Assembly (NCBI RefSeq): GCF_012034205.1
Contig: NZ_JAATEM010000006.1
Location: 140,252 to 204,251, forward strand
Origin: Streptomyces composti
GTDB taxonomy: Bacteria; Actinomycetota; Actinomycetes; Streptomycetales; Streptomycetaceae
Direction: 5' to 3'
DNA: 64,000 nucleotides
The notes under the pieces are model-generated. The model did not search any database. It was not told where the DNA came from and saw only the letters and a program-made list of their open reading frames with translations. The position numbers and the translations under genes are program-made. This document shows positions 8,993 to 17,600 of this stretch, one piece after another. Positions within the stretch are counted from its first letter, which is position 1. Each line of letters opens with the position of its first letter.

Positions 8993-9841
8993 TCACTCCC
9001 CGCCGCGCAGGATGGAGTTGCCCTCGTGGGTGGCGCCGGTGTCGGCGACCTCGAGGTCCAGACGGCCGCTGAGCCCGTAGAAGGCGACGGGGTTGCGCCA
9101 CATGACCTGGTCGACGTCGTCCTCGGTGAAGCCCTCGGCGAGCATCAGGTCGGCGACCCTGCGGGTCTTCAGCGGGTCGCTCTTGCCCCAGTCGGCGGCG
9201 GAGTTGACCAGGACGCGGTCGGTTCCGCAGGTGCGCAGGACGGCGACCATCCGCTTCTCGTCCATCTTGGTGTCGGGATAGACGGAGAAGCCGAGCCAGC
9301 AGCCGCTGTCCCTGGCCTCCTTGACGGTGGTCTCGTTGAGGTGGTCGACCAGCACCCGGTCCGGGGGCAGGGCGGACTCGCGGACCACGTCGAGGGTGCG
9401 GCGCAGTCCGGCGAGCTTGTCGCGGTGCGGGGTGTGCACCAGGGCGGGCAGGCCGTGGTCGGCGGCGAGCTGCAGCTGGGCGGCGAGGGCGGTGTCCTCG
9501 GCGGGGGTCATGGAGTCGTAGCCGATCTCGCCGACGGCGACCACCTTGTCCTTGACCAGGTACCGGGGCAGTTCGTCGAGGACGGGGGTGCAGCGGGGGT
9601 CGTTGGCCTCCTTGGGGTTGAGGGCGAGGGTGCAGTGGTGGGCGATGCCGTACTGGGCGGCGCGGAAGGGTTCCCAGCCGAGGAGGGAGTCGAAGTAGTC
9701 GAGGAACGAGGCCGGGGAGGTGCGGGGCTGGCCGAGCCAGAAGGAGGGTTCGACGACGGCGCGGACGCCGGCGGCGTACATGGCCTCGTAGTCGTCGGTG
9801 GTGCGCGAGGTCATGTGGATGTGGGGGTCGAAGATGCGCAT
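8993..9841 (-). CDS. TatD family metal-dependent hydrolase (EboB-like)
   Basis: The 282-residue protein begins MRIFDPHIHM, which supplies the HxH metal pair of amidohydrolase/TatD barrels. AVGEIGYDS (bridging Glu), PALVHTPH (His), VLVDHLNE (His) and NSAADWG (Asp) complete the set, so the active site looks intact. TatD proteins are hydrolases, often nucleases, but the branch found in ebo clusters is distinct and its substrate is unknown. The ATG at 9841-9839 shares one base with the stop of the upstream EboA gene, and EboE follows after three bases. The product is predicted to be cytoplasmic. EboB is the ebo-cluster equivalent by family and position. Confidence 0.87.
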   Translation of the reverse strand: MRIFDPHIHMTSRTTDDYEAMYAAGVRAVVEPSFWLGQPRTSPASFLDYFDSLLGWEPFRAAQYGIAHHCTLALNPKEANDPRCTPVLDELPRYLVKDKVVAVGEIGYDSMTPAEDTALAAQLQLAADHGLPALVHTPHRDKLAGLRRTLDVVRESALPPDRVLVDHLNETTVKEARDSGCWLGFSVYPDTKMDEKRMVAVLRTCGTDRVLVNSAADWGKSDPLKTRRVADLMLAEGFTEDDVDQVMWRNPVAFYGLSGRLDLEVADTGATHEGNSILRGGE

Positions 9842-10800
9842 CAGGACTCCTTGCCGTGGGGGGTGTCCGCCTCCCGGTCCGGGGCGGCGGACGCGGTCAG
9901 GGCCAGCACGCGGTGCAGATCGTCCGGGACGGGGCGGCCCGCCGCGGTGCGCTCGGCGGCGTAGTCGCGGAGCATGCGGGCGAGTTCGGCGTCCCCGCTC
10001 GCGCGTCGTTCCAGGTCGGCGACGTGGTCCACCGGCACACCGGTGAACAGGCACTTCAGCACCGCGTGCCGCCAGGCGTGGTCGTCCAGGTGCCGGGCGG
10101 CGTACGGGCCGAGGGCGGCGGCGAGCAGCCGGGTGTCGTTGGCGCGCAGGGCGTCCTCGACGAGCGGGAGGGCGTCGGGGCCGGTCACCAGGTGCGGCAG
10201 GGCGTGCAGTACGGCGCGGCGTTCGTCGGCGGTGCCCTGGAAGTAGACCCGGGTCAGTGCGTCGGTGCCGGCGCGGGCGGCGTGCAGGATGAGGACGCGG
10301 ACGGCGTCGGCTCCGGCCGGGCCGCAGCGCCGGCCCGCCTCCGCGAGGCGCAGCTCCCACACGGAGATGGGGCCGTGTCTGCCGGGGTGGGCGGCGGCCT
10401 CCTCGAGCGCGTGCTGGAACCAGGCCCGGGCCGCTTCGCCGAGCCGGGTGGCGAGCTTCTCGCGCAGCTCGGCGGGCGGGGTCCGGGCCGGGTGGGGCAG
10501 GGGCGCCTCGCCGGCCGGGCCGTTCCCCTCGCGGGTCGGTTCGCCGCCGGTGCCGCCCTTCCCGCCGGCCCGGTCGCCGTTCGCGCTGGTCCCGGCAGGG
10601 CGCGCGGGCGCCGGCGCGGTGCCGCCGGCCCCACGAGCGTCCGAGGTGTCAGAAGGATCCGAAGAGTCCGGGGGGTTCGGGGCGTCCGGGGCGGCCGGGG
10701 CGGCCGGGGCGGCCGTGCTGTTCGGGGCGTCCGGGGTTCCGTGGTCGTCGCCGGTGGTGCCTGTCTCCGGGGTCGCCGGGATGTGGTGCGGGTGGTTCAT
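9841..10800 (-). CDS. eboA: EboA-domain protein with long disordered N-terminal extension
   Basis: The 319-residue product has an EboA-type helical domain from about residue 105 to the end. Its landmarks are RLGEAARAWFQHALEEAAAH, RAGTDALTRVYFQGTADERR and the alpha-helical repeats typical of the family. The first 100 residues are Pro/Ala/Gly/Thr/Asp-rich and almost certainly disordered, with runs such as APAAPAAPDAPNPPDSSD. EboA proteins are usually much shorter at this end. Codons in the extension include TCT, GAT, CCT and CGT, which are scarce in neighbouring genes. A later start inside the extension cannot be excluded, but the ATG at 10800 overlaps the upstream stop as ATGA and so is favoured. 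The biochemical role of EboA is unknown; it may be a scaffold in the pathway. Confidence 0.82.
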   Translation of the reverse strand: MNHPHHIPATPETGTTGDDHGTPDAPNSTAAPAAPAAPDAPNPPDSSDPSDTSDARGAGGTAPAPARPAGTSANGDRAGGKGGTGGEPTREGNGPAGEAPLPHPARTPPAELREKLATRLGEAARAWFQHALEEAAAHPGRHGPISVWELRLAEAGRRCGPAGADAVRVLILHAARAGTDALTRVYFQGTADERRAVLHALPHLVTGPDALPLVEDALRANDTRLLAAALGPYAARHLDDHAWRHAVLKCLFTGVPVDHVADLERRASGDAELARMLRDYAAERTAAGRPVPDDLHRVLALTASAAPDREADTPHGKES

Positions 10801-11735
10801 GAGGTGGTGCTCCCTTCGGGGGTGGCGGAGGGATCGCCGTGGGACGGGGCGGCCGGCGCGGCCGGGGCCGCGACCCGGGCGGCGGCGCGCCGCAGGAACG
10901 GGAGGGAGTGGGCGGCGTGGTAGGGCCCCGCGTGGGAATGGCGGGGCAGCTCCACGACCGTCAGCCCCTGGTAGCCGGTGGCGGCGAGGGCGGCGAGCAC
11001 GGGCGGGAAGTCGATCTCGCCGTCGCCGAAGGGCAGATGCTCGTGGACGCCTCGGCGCATGTCCTCGATCTGGACGTGCCGCAGCCAGGGTGCGGCCTCG
11101 CGGACGCAGTCCGCGGGCGGCAGGGGCTCGAGGCACTGGCAGTGCCCGATGTCCAGGGTCAGGCCGAGCGGCTCGGGGTCGCCGAGCAGACGGCGCAGGT
11201 GGTGGAAGTCGGCAAGGGTGGCGAGGAGATGTCCGGGTTCGGGTTCGACGGCGAGCGGGACGCCGGCCGTGGCGGCGGCGTCGAGCACGGGGGCGAGGGC
11301 GTCGGTGAGGCGCTTCCAGGCGGTGTCCTCGTCGGTGCCCTGGGGCAGCACCCCGCTGAAGCAGTGCACGGCGTGCGCCCCGAGGTCGGCGGCGACCCGC
11401 ACGGCCCGCAGCAGCAGATCCGTGCGGCGGGCACGGTCCTCCGGGTCCGAATCCAGCAGCGAGGGCCCGTGCTTGCGGCGAGGGTCGAGGACGTACCGGG
11501 CGCCGGTCTCGACGGTGACGCCGAGGCCCAGCTCCTGGAGGCGGTGCGCCACGCGCCGGGTGCGGGCCGCGAGGTCCGGGGCCAGCGGGTCCAGGTGCAT
11601 GTGGTCGAGAGTGAGGCCCACGCCGTCGTAGCCGAGGTCGGCGAGGAGGGCGAGGGCGTCGTCGAGCCGGAGGTCGGCGAGGCCGTTGGTGCCGTAGCCC
11701 CAGCGCCACGGGGAGTGTTCGGTCTGCGGGCTCAT
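10797..11735 (-). CDS. Sugar phosphate isomerase/epimerase family TIM-barrel protein
   Basis: The 312-residue product is a compact xylose-isomerase-like barrel. GVGLTLDHMHLDP, VTVETGARYVLDP, PLAVEPEPGHLLAT, GLTLDIGHCQCLEP and VVELPRHSHAG place the Glu-Asp-His-Glu metal-ligand pattern of the family. GYGTNGLADLRLDDAL is the N-terminal strand and helix. It is a second barrel paralogue in the same operon as EboE. The tail after residue 290 is Ala/Pro-rich (ARVAAPAAPAAPSHGD). The ATG overlaps the prenyltransferase stop, and its own stop overlaps the EboA start, so it is part of a tightly coupled operon. The substrate is unknown; an isomerisation or epimerisation of a product of the upstream cyclase or prenyltransferase is plausible but only an inference. 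Confidence 0.84.
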   Translation of the reverse strand: MSPQTEHSPWRWGYGTNGLADLRLDDALALLADLGYDGVGLTLDHMHLDPLAPDLAARTRRVAHRLQELGLGVTVETGARYVLDPRRKHGPSLLDSDPEDRARRTDLLLRAVRVAADLGAHAVHCFSGVLPQGTDEDTAWKRLTDALAPVLDAAATAGVPLAVEPEPGHLLATLADFHHLRRLLGDPEPLGLTLDIGHCQCLEPLPPADCVREAAPWLRHVQIEDMRRGVHEHLPFGDGEIDFPPVLAALAATGYQGLTVVELPRHSHAGPYHAAHSLPFLRRAAARVAAPAAPAAPSHGDPSATPEGSTTS

Positions 11736-13192
11736 GTCACGCTCACCTTCCGGGCGAAGCGCCGTGCGAGAGGGGCCAGGGCGGCGGTGGCCAGGGCGGA
11801 GCCGGGGGCACCGGCGCGTGCGGCGAGGGCGGCCTGCAGCGGGATCATCGCCCGGATCCCGGCACCGACCGCCCGCTGGGTCAGGGGCGGTGACGGGTTG
11901 AGGGCGGCGTGGAACAACGGGCGTGCCACGGTCGCCGCGTACGCGAGGGGTCCCGGCAGGCCGAGGGGGGCTGCTCCGCCTCGGCCTGCCGGGGGCTTGA
12001 GAAGCCGGGTGGTCACAGTCGCGGTGGCCGCGAGGGCGGCGGCGGGGACGAGCGGCTTGCCTCCGGTCGTCTCGTCGCGGGATACGAAGGTGACCGCGGT
12101 GGTGTGGGCGGCCATGGCAAGGGCCGCGGGGAGGGCGGCACGGAGTCCGACGGGACGTGCGGGGCGGGCCCGGCCCGCGGTCGGGGTTCCCGCCGACGAC
12201 AGCCCCGGGGCCACGGGGCCGAGGAGCCCCGCCCGGCGTGCGGACCGGCCGCTTCCCGGCCGGCCGGTCCCGGCCGTCATGGCAGCGAGGGTCGCCGCCC
12301 CGGCCGATACGGCCTTGCCCGCACGCGTCGGCCGCGCGGACGGGGTGCCTGCTGCTCCGGGCAGCAGGCGGACGCCGCCGGATGTGCCTCCCGGCATGAG
12401 CGCGGCCACCGCCGCGAGCGCGCGGCGAACCGAGCGCGAGGGCCGTCCGCGGCCGCCCCGGGAGGCGGCTGCGCTGCGTGCAGCGACGGCCGCCGCGCCT
12501 GCCGCGGTCGGCACACCGACGCCGCGTTCGCCTCCCGGCGCTCGCCCGGTCCTCGCCATGGGGGCGCCCGGTGCCGAGCGCACCCCCGGCCCCCCAGCAG
12601 GGGGTGGCGGAACCGAGAGGGCCGCGGGTGGTGTCGCCATCGGTCTGCGCGCGGGCCCCCGGCCGGGCCGACGCCCGGCCGCTCCCTGGGCCGCGGACGC
12701 CGGCCTCTGTCCGCCGGCCGTTGCCGCCGCGCCCAGGAGGACGTCCAGGGCTCGGGCCGTGCCCATGGCCGCCGGGCCCGCGGGGGTGTGCTTGAGGTGG
12801 AGGTCGTATGCCCAGACCGTTGCCGCCAGGGCGGCTGCCAGGGCGCCGGGGGTGCGGCCCGCGCGGTGGGCGAGGGCCACGCCGGCGGCGGTGAAGGCCG
12901 TGGCCGCGGTGAGGGCCGCGGTGGGGTGGATGCGGCCGGACGGGATGGGGCGGTGGGGGCGGTCCACCGCGTCCTCCGCGCGGTCGGCCCAGTCGTTGAG
13001 GGCCATGCCGGCCTCGTACAGGCACAGGGAGGAGCCGATGGCGAGAAGGGTGCCGCGGCCGGGGCGGACGCCGATGGCGGCGGCGCCTGCGAGGGCGTCG
13101 CCGGGGACGGAGAACAGGGCGGGCAGACGCAGCAGTTCGGCCCAGGCGCGCAGCGTGGAGGTGTCGCCCGTGCTCGTGCTCGTGCTGCTCAT
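11732..13192 (-). CDS. UbiA family prenyltransferase (EboC/SCO3242-like) with a ~190-residue low-complexity insert
   Basis: The 486-residue membrane protein carries the first aspartate-rich UbiA motif, NDWADRAEDAVDRPHRPIPS, at about 66-85 and the YDLHLKHT motif at about 129-136. A second Asp motif, SRDETTGG, lies at about 371-378. UbiA enzymes transfer a prenyl or sugar-like group to an acceptor at the membrane. In ebo clusters this gene is EboC. Residues about 161-348 (12149-12712) form an Arg/Gly/Ala/Pro-rich stretch with no membrane character, placed between two core helices that are normally adjacent. The insert uses codons such as AGA, ACA, CCA, GTT and GCT that are rare around it. The reading frame is intact across it. 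Start and stop both overlap neighbours as ATGA. Confidence 0.83.
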   Translation of the reverse strand: MSSTSTSTGDTSTLRAWAELLRLPALFSVPGDALAGAAAIGVRPGRGTLLAIGSSLCLYEAGMALNDWADRAEDAVDRPHRPIPSGRIHPTAALTAATAFTAAGVALAHRAGRTPGALAAALAATVWAYDLHLKHTPAGPAAMGTARALDVLLGAAATAGGQRPASAAQGAAGRRPGRGPARRPMATPPAALSVPPPPAGGPGVRSAPGAPMARTGRAPGGERGVGVPTAAGAAAVAARSAAASRGGRGRPSRSVRRALAAVAALMPGGTSGGVRLLPGAAGTPSARPTRAGKAVSAGAATLAAMTAGTGRPGSGRSARRAGLLGPVAPGLSSAGTPTAGRARPARPVGLRAALPAALAMAAHTTAVTFVSRDETTGGKPLVPAAALAATATVTTRLLKPPAGRGGAAPLGLPGPLAYAATVARPLFHAALNPSPPLTQRAVGAGIRAMIPLQAALAARAGAPGSALATAALAPLARRFARKVSVT

Positions 13193-14478
13193 ATGCCGTC
13201 CCGCAGCCGGGCCGCGAAGTCCAGCAGCGCGGCGTACTGCTCGCCGAGTGCCGAGGAGGCGCCCGCGTCCGGGTCCTTGAAGTAGAAGCCCAGCTCGGGG
13301 CGGGGGCCGCCGAGGCCGGCTTCGTGGGCGCGGAGCATCAGGCGGGCCAGGTCGAGGACGAGGGGTGCGGCGAGCGCGGAGTCGCAGCCCTGCCAGGTGG
13401 TCTGCAGGATCATCCGGGCGCCGAGGAAGCCGTCGAAGGCGATGTGGTCCCAGGCGGTCTTCCAGTCGCCGAGCGCGGGCACGTCGTCGATGTGGACCTC
13501 GCCCTGCGGGGCGGCGCCGAGGGTGTCGGCGAGGACGCGTTCCTTGCCGGAGTTCTTCGCCGCCGCGGCGGCCGGGTCGGCGAGGGCTGCGCCGTCTCCG
13601 CCGCCCAGCAGGTTGGTGCCGGACCAGGCACGTACCGCGAGGGCACGCTGGGCGAACATCGGGCCGAGCACCGAGCGCAACAGGGTCTGGCCGGTCTTGC
13701 CGTCGCGGCCCGCGTACGGCAGGCCGGAGGAGGCGGCGAGCTCGGCGAGTGCCGGGTGGTGCAGGCCGGTGGAGGGGGTGAAGTTGACGTAGGGGCAGCC
13801 GGCGCGCAGTGCGGCCGCGGCGTAGAGGGAACTGGGTGGCAGGGTGCCGTCGGTGGGGGCGGGCTCGGTGGAGGCGACGTTCACCACGACGGCTCCGGCG
13901 AGGCCGTGGCGGCGCACGAAGTCGCGGATGTCCTCGGCGAAGGCCGCCACCCACTCCTCCTGGCTGCGGTCCCCGCCGGCTTCCTCGTGGGTGCGGCCCA
14001 CGCCGGAGACGGCTCCGACCGGCCCGGTCCTGCCCGGCTCGGTCCCGCCGGACACCGCACCGCCGGCCCCGGTCCCGCCGGACACCGCACGGCCGGCCCC
14101 GGTCCCGCCGGACACCGCACCGCCCGGTGCCGGCCCTCCGGGCCGGATCTCACGGTCGGCGGCGGCGAGTTCCGCGTGCACGGCCGTGGGCAGTCCGTGC
14201 GGCAGGACTCCCCCGGCGGCGAGGTGTTCGGCCCGCTTGGGCAGCGGGCAGTCGACGGTGTCGTGGCCGCCGAAGACCAGGGAGGACAACGACGGCAGGC
14301 CGGAGGAGGTGAAGGGCGCGGTCTCGGTGACCATGCCGGTCGGCGGGTGGAGTCCTGCGGCGACCGCGGCGCAGCCGGCGATCGCGGTGGTGGCGACGGA
14401 GCCGCGGGCGCCGATGAGCCAGACGCCGTAGCGCGGGCCGGTGCCGTCGGCGGTGGGGAGGGACGGTTCGGCGGACAT
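13189..14478 (-). CDS. Inositol-3-phosphate synthase-like sugar-phosphate cyclase
   Basis: The 429-residue product opens with a Rossmann nucleotide site, GVWLIGARGSVATTAIAG. Later landmarks of myo-inositol-1-phosphate synthases are AVVVNVASTEP, YVNFTPSTG, GRDGKTGQTLLRSVLGPMFA and NLLGGGDG. These enzymes convert glucose-6-phosphate to inositol phosphate with tightly bound NAD. Here the gene leads the ebo-like operon, with a good AAGGAGG site before the ATG at 14478. The classical ebo cluster instead has EboD, a dehydroquinate-synthase-type cyclase. Residues about 110-165 contain a Gly-rich insert with three AVSGGTGAG repeats, unlike ordinary Ino1 proteins. Whether it makes inositol phosphate or another cyclitol cannot be told from sequence. 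A primary ino1 gene elsewhere in the genome would argue for a specialised role. Confidence 0.85.
   Translation of the reverse strand: MSAEPSLPTADGTGPRYGVWLIGARGSVATTAIAGCAAVAAGLHPPTGMVTETAPFTSSGLPSLSSLVFGGHDTVDCPLPKRAEHLAAGGVLPHGLPTAVHAELAAADREIRPGGPAPGGAVSGGTGAGRAVSGGTGAGGAVSGGTEPGRTGPVGAVSGVGRTHEEAGGDRSQEEWVAAFAEDIRDFVRRHGLAGAVVVNVASTEPAPTDGTLPPSSLYAAAALRAGCPYVNFTPSTGLHHPALAELAASSGLPYAGRDGKTGQTLLRSVLGPMFAQRALAVRAWSGTNLLGGGDGAALADPAAAAAKNSGKERVLADTLGAAPQGEVHIDDVPALGDWKTAWDHIAFDGFLGARMILQTTWQGCDSALAAPLVLDLARLMLRAHEAGLGGPRPELGFYFKDPDAGASSALGEQYAALLDFAARLRDGI
14041..14130 (-). repeat. Three 30-bp in-frame tandem repeats inside the cyclase gene
   Basis: Three near-identical 30-bp units (14041-14070, 14071-14100, 14101-14130) encode the decapeptide GAVSGGTGAG with small changes. 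The length is a multiple of three, so copy number can vary without a frameshift. Confidence 0.85.
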
Positions 14479-14587
14479 GGGCAGCCTCCTTGTCGTACGC
14501 GAACCGGGTGCGAGCGCCGGATGCGGAGTGCGGGGGCCGGGCGGAGGGCCCGGTGAGGCCACCGGTGCCCTTCGCCCGGCGGGACGT

Positions 14588-14615
14588 CGGGCGGAGGTCC
14601 GGCGTCCTCCGCCCG
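14588..14615 (-). terminator. Hairpin terminator after the ThuA gene
   Basis: Arms CGGGCGGAGG (14588-14597) and CCTCCGCCCG (14606-14615) are perfect complements around an eight-base loop. They lie 9 bases beyond the ThuA stop on the minus strand and upstream of the cyclase gene, so the ebo-like operon probably has its own promoter in 14479-14587. Confidence 0.6.
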
Positions 14616-14623
14616 GCGCCCGT

Positions 14624-17600
14624 CTAGTCGCCCTCGGCGGGCAGTTCCTTGAGCTGGATGTTGCGGAAGGAGACCTGGTCGTCCGGGCCGTGGTTCTGCA
14701 GGCCGATGTAGCCGTCCTTCAGGCTCCGTTCGGGATCGGTGTTGGTGAAGTCGTTGATCTTCGCTCCGTTGAGGAAGACCCGGATGCGTTCACCGGTGAC
14801 CTTGATCTCGTAGGAGTTCCACTGGCCGGGCGGTCTGAGCACCTGGTCGCGGACCTTGATGTTGGCGGACTTGAAGGAGTAGATCGCGCCGGTGGTGCGG
14901 TCGGGTGCGTCGGTCGCGTCGATCTGGATCTCGTAGCCCTTGTCCACCGCCGACCAGGGGTCGTCGGAGGCGGGGAAGCCCACGAAGACTCCGGAGTTGT
15001 CGTCGCCGGCCATCTTCCAGTCGAGCTTGAGCGAGTACGAGCCCAGCTCCTTGGCCTGGTACCAGAGCAGGCCCATGCCGCCCTCGGACTCCATCACGCC
15101 GCCGTCCTTGACGACGAACCTGCCGGGTCCGGCCTGCTTCCAGCCGTCCAGGGTGTGGCCGTTGAAGATCTTCCGGTAGCCCTTGTCCGGCTTGCAGTCG
15201 GCTTTGGTCTGGCCGGTGGCGTACTGCAGGCCGCCGAGCAGATGGGCGCGGAAGGCCTCCTCGGCGTAGGACTCCTTGGTGTGGCCGCCACCGGTGTAGA
15301 AGGAGCGTCCGCCGCCGTAGTTCTGGCACCAGGCGATCGGGTGGTCGCCCTTCATGGTGCCGCCCTGGTAGGTGGTCTCGTCGAGGGTGGCGAGGACGCG
15401 GGCCTTGTCGCGCGGGTTGGTGCGGTAGTTGTACCACTCGTCGGTGCGCTCCCAGGCGTCGCCGAGGTGCGCGGTGGCCGGGTGGTCGTGGTTCTCGACC
15501 CGCACGGTGGCCTTCTGGATGGCCGGATGCGACTCGAAGTAGGCGCCGACGAGGCCGCCGTAGAACTCCCAGTCGTACTCGGTGTCGGCGGCGGCGTGGA
15601 TGCCCATGTAGCCGCCCCCGTTGGCCACGTAGTTCTCGAACGCCTTCTGCTGGTCGGCGTTGAGCACGTCGCCGGTGGTGGAGAGGAAGACGACCGCGTC
15701 GTACTTGGCGAGGTTGGCCGTGGTGAACTGCCCGGCCTCCTCGGTGGCGTCGACGGTGATGCCCGCGGGACCGCCGAGTTCCTTCAGCGCGGCGATGCCG
15801 TCCGGGATGGAGTCGTGGCGGAAGCCGGCGGTCTTGGAGAAGACCAGGACCCTCTTGCCGTTGTTGTACGCCTGTTCGGAGAACTCGAAGTCGTCCACGT
15901 CGAACAGAGCGCCCTCGCCGCCCTTGAAGACCAGGTAGATCTCCGTGGTGCGCTTGGGCAGGGCCCGCAGCGGTACGTCGATGTCCTGGAAGGTCTCCCA
16001 GCTGCCGGTCGTCGGGATGTATGCGGAGCCGTGCAGGGTGCCCTCGGGGGATCCGGTGCGCAGCTCGATGAAGCCGCCGGCGCCGCCGGAGGAGGCCCGC
16101 ACGGTCATCTTCTTCTGCCCGTCGAACCGGTACGGGGTGAAGGAGATCCAGTCGCCGTCGTGGACGTCGCCGACGGTCTTGCCGCCGTGGGCGGCGGGCT
16201 TGTCGATGACGGAGACGCCCTGCTGCTTGCCGAAGTGCTCGGCCTGGCGGTGCAGCGGCTGGAGCACGGCGCGTGCGGTGCCGGTCAGGGCCTCCTGGCC
16301 GTTGGCCCCGCCGTCGGTGTAGCTGGCACCGACGACGCCGTAGATGTTGGCGTTGGGGTCGTGGCCGCCGTCGCCGGGCGGCGGCTTCAGGGTGCCCTCA
16401 CAGCCGTTCTCGCTGGTGAGCTCGTGGGCGTGGGAGTCGTGGCCCAGGCTGTAGACGACCTTGACCCTGGAGCAGTCGACCTTCTCCTCGGGGTCGGTGA
16501 CGGTCACCTTGAACGGGACGGGCTCACCGAAGGCGGCCATGCTGCCGTTGCCCGGCACGTCGATCTTCACCGTGGGTTCGGTGTTGCCGACGACGATGCG
16601 CACGCTGGCGTTGCCGGTGTTGCCCTCGGGGTCCCTGGCGGTGAAGGTCGCGGTGTAGGTGCCCGTCTTCTTGTAGCGGTGGGTGGTGTTGAGTCCCTCG
16701 CCCTCGGTGCCGTCGCCGAAGTCCCAGCTGTAGGTGAGCTCCGGGGAGTCGGCGTCCTTGGCGGTGGCGGTGAAGGCGACCTTCAGCCCGGCCGCTCCGG
16801 AGGTCTTGTCGGCACTGACCTCGACGATCGGGGAGAAGCCGTCCTCGGCGTTCTCGATCCGGTAGAGCGCGGAGTGCTCGTCGCCCTGGAACCAGGACAG
16901 GCCGTAGTCGAGGACGTAGAGGGCGCCGTCGGGGCCGAACTCCATGTCCATGATCTGGGTGCCGGTCCACGGGAAGTCGTTGATCTTCTCGACGGTGCCG
17001 TCGGCGGTCTGCTCGATCCGCTTGATCCACCGGCGGCCGAACTCACCGGCGAAGAAGTCGCCGTCGAACTCCTCGGGGAACTTCACGGAGGAGTCCAGAT
17101 CGGGGTCGTAGTGGTAGACGGGCCCGGCCATCGGGGACTCGGAGCCGGTGCCGAACTCGGGCACGCTGCCGCCGTCGTAGGGGATCCAGGCGGGCTGGGC
17201 GGGCGGCAGATCGACCAGGCCCGTGTTGTGCCGCGAGGTGTTCTTCGGCGCGTCGCAGTCGAAGGTCTCGCCGGAGGTCCCGGTGGCGAAGTCGTAGTCG
17301 ACGTACGGGTCGTTGGCGCCGGTGCAGAACGGCCAGCCGTAGTTGCCGGGCTCGGTGATGCGGGCGAACTCGACCTGGCCGCCGGGGCCGCGCTGGGGGT
17401 CGGCGGTGCCGGCGTCGGGGCCGTAGTCGCCGACGTAGACGACGCCGGTCTTCTCGTCGACGCTCATCCGGAAGGGGTTGCGGAAGCCCATCGCGTAGAT
17501 CTCCGGACGGGTCTTCTCGGTGCCCGGCGGGAAGAGGTTGCCCTCGGGGACGGTGTAGGAGCCGTCCTCGGCGACCTTGATGCGCAGGATCTTGCCGCGC

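Noticed and set aside
6378..14478. Calling the ebo-like operon a complete biosynthetic gene cluster for a known compound
   Set aside because: There is no NRPS, PKS or terpene synthase gene in the window, and no product can be deduced.
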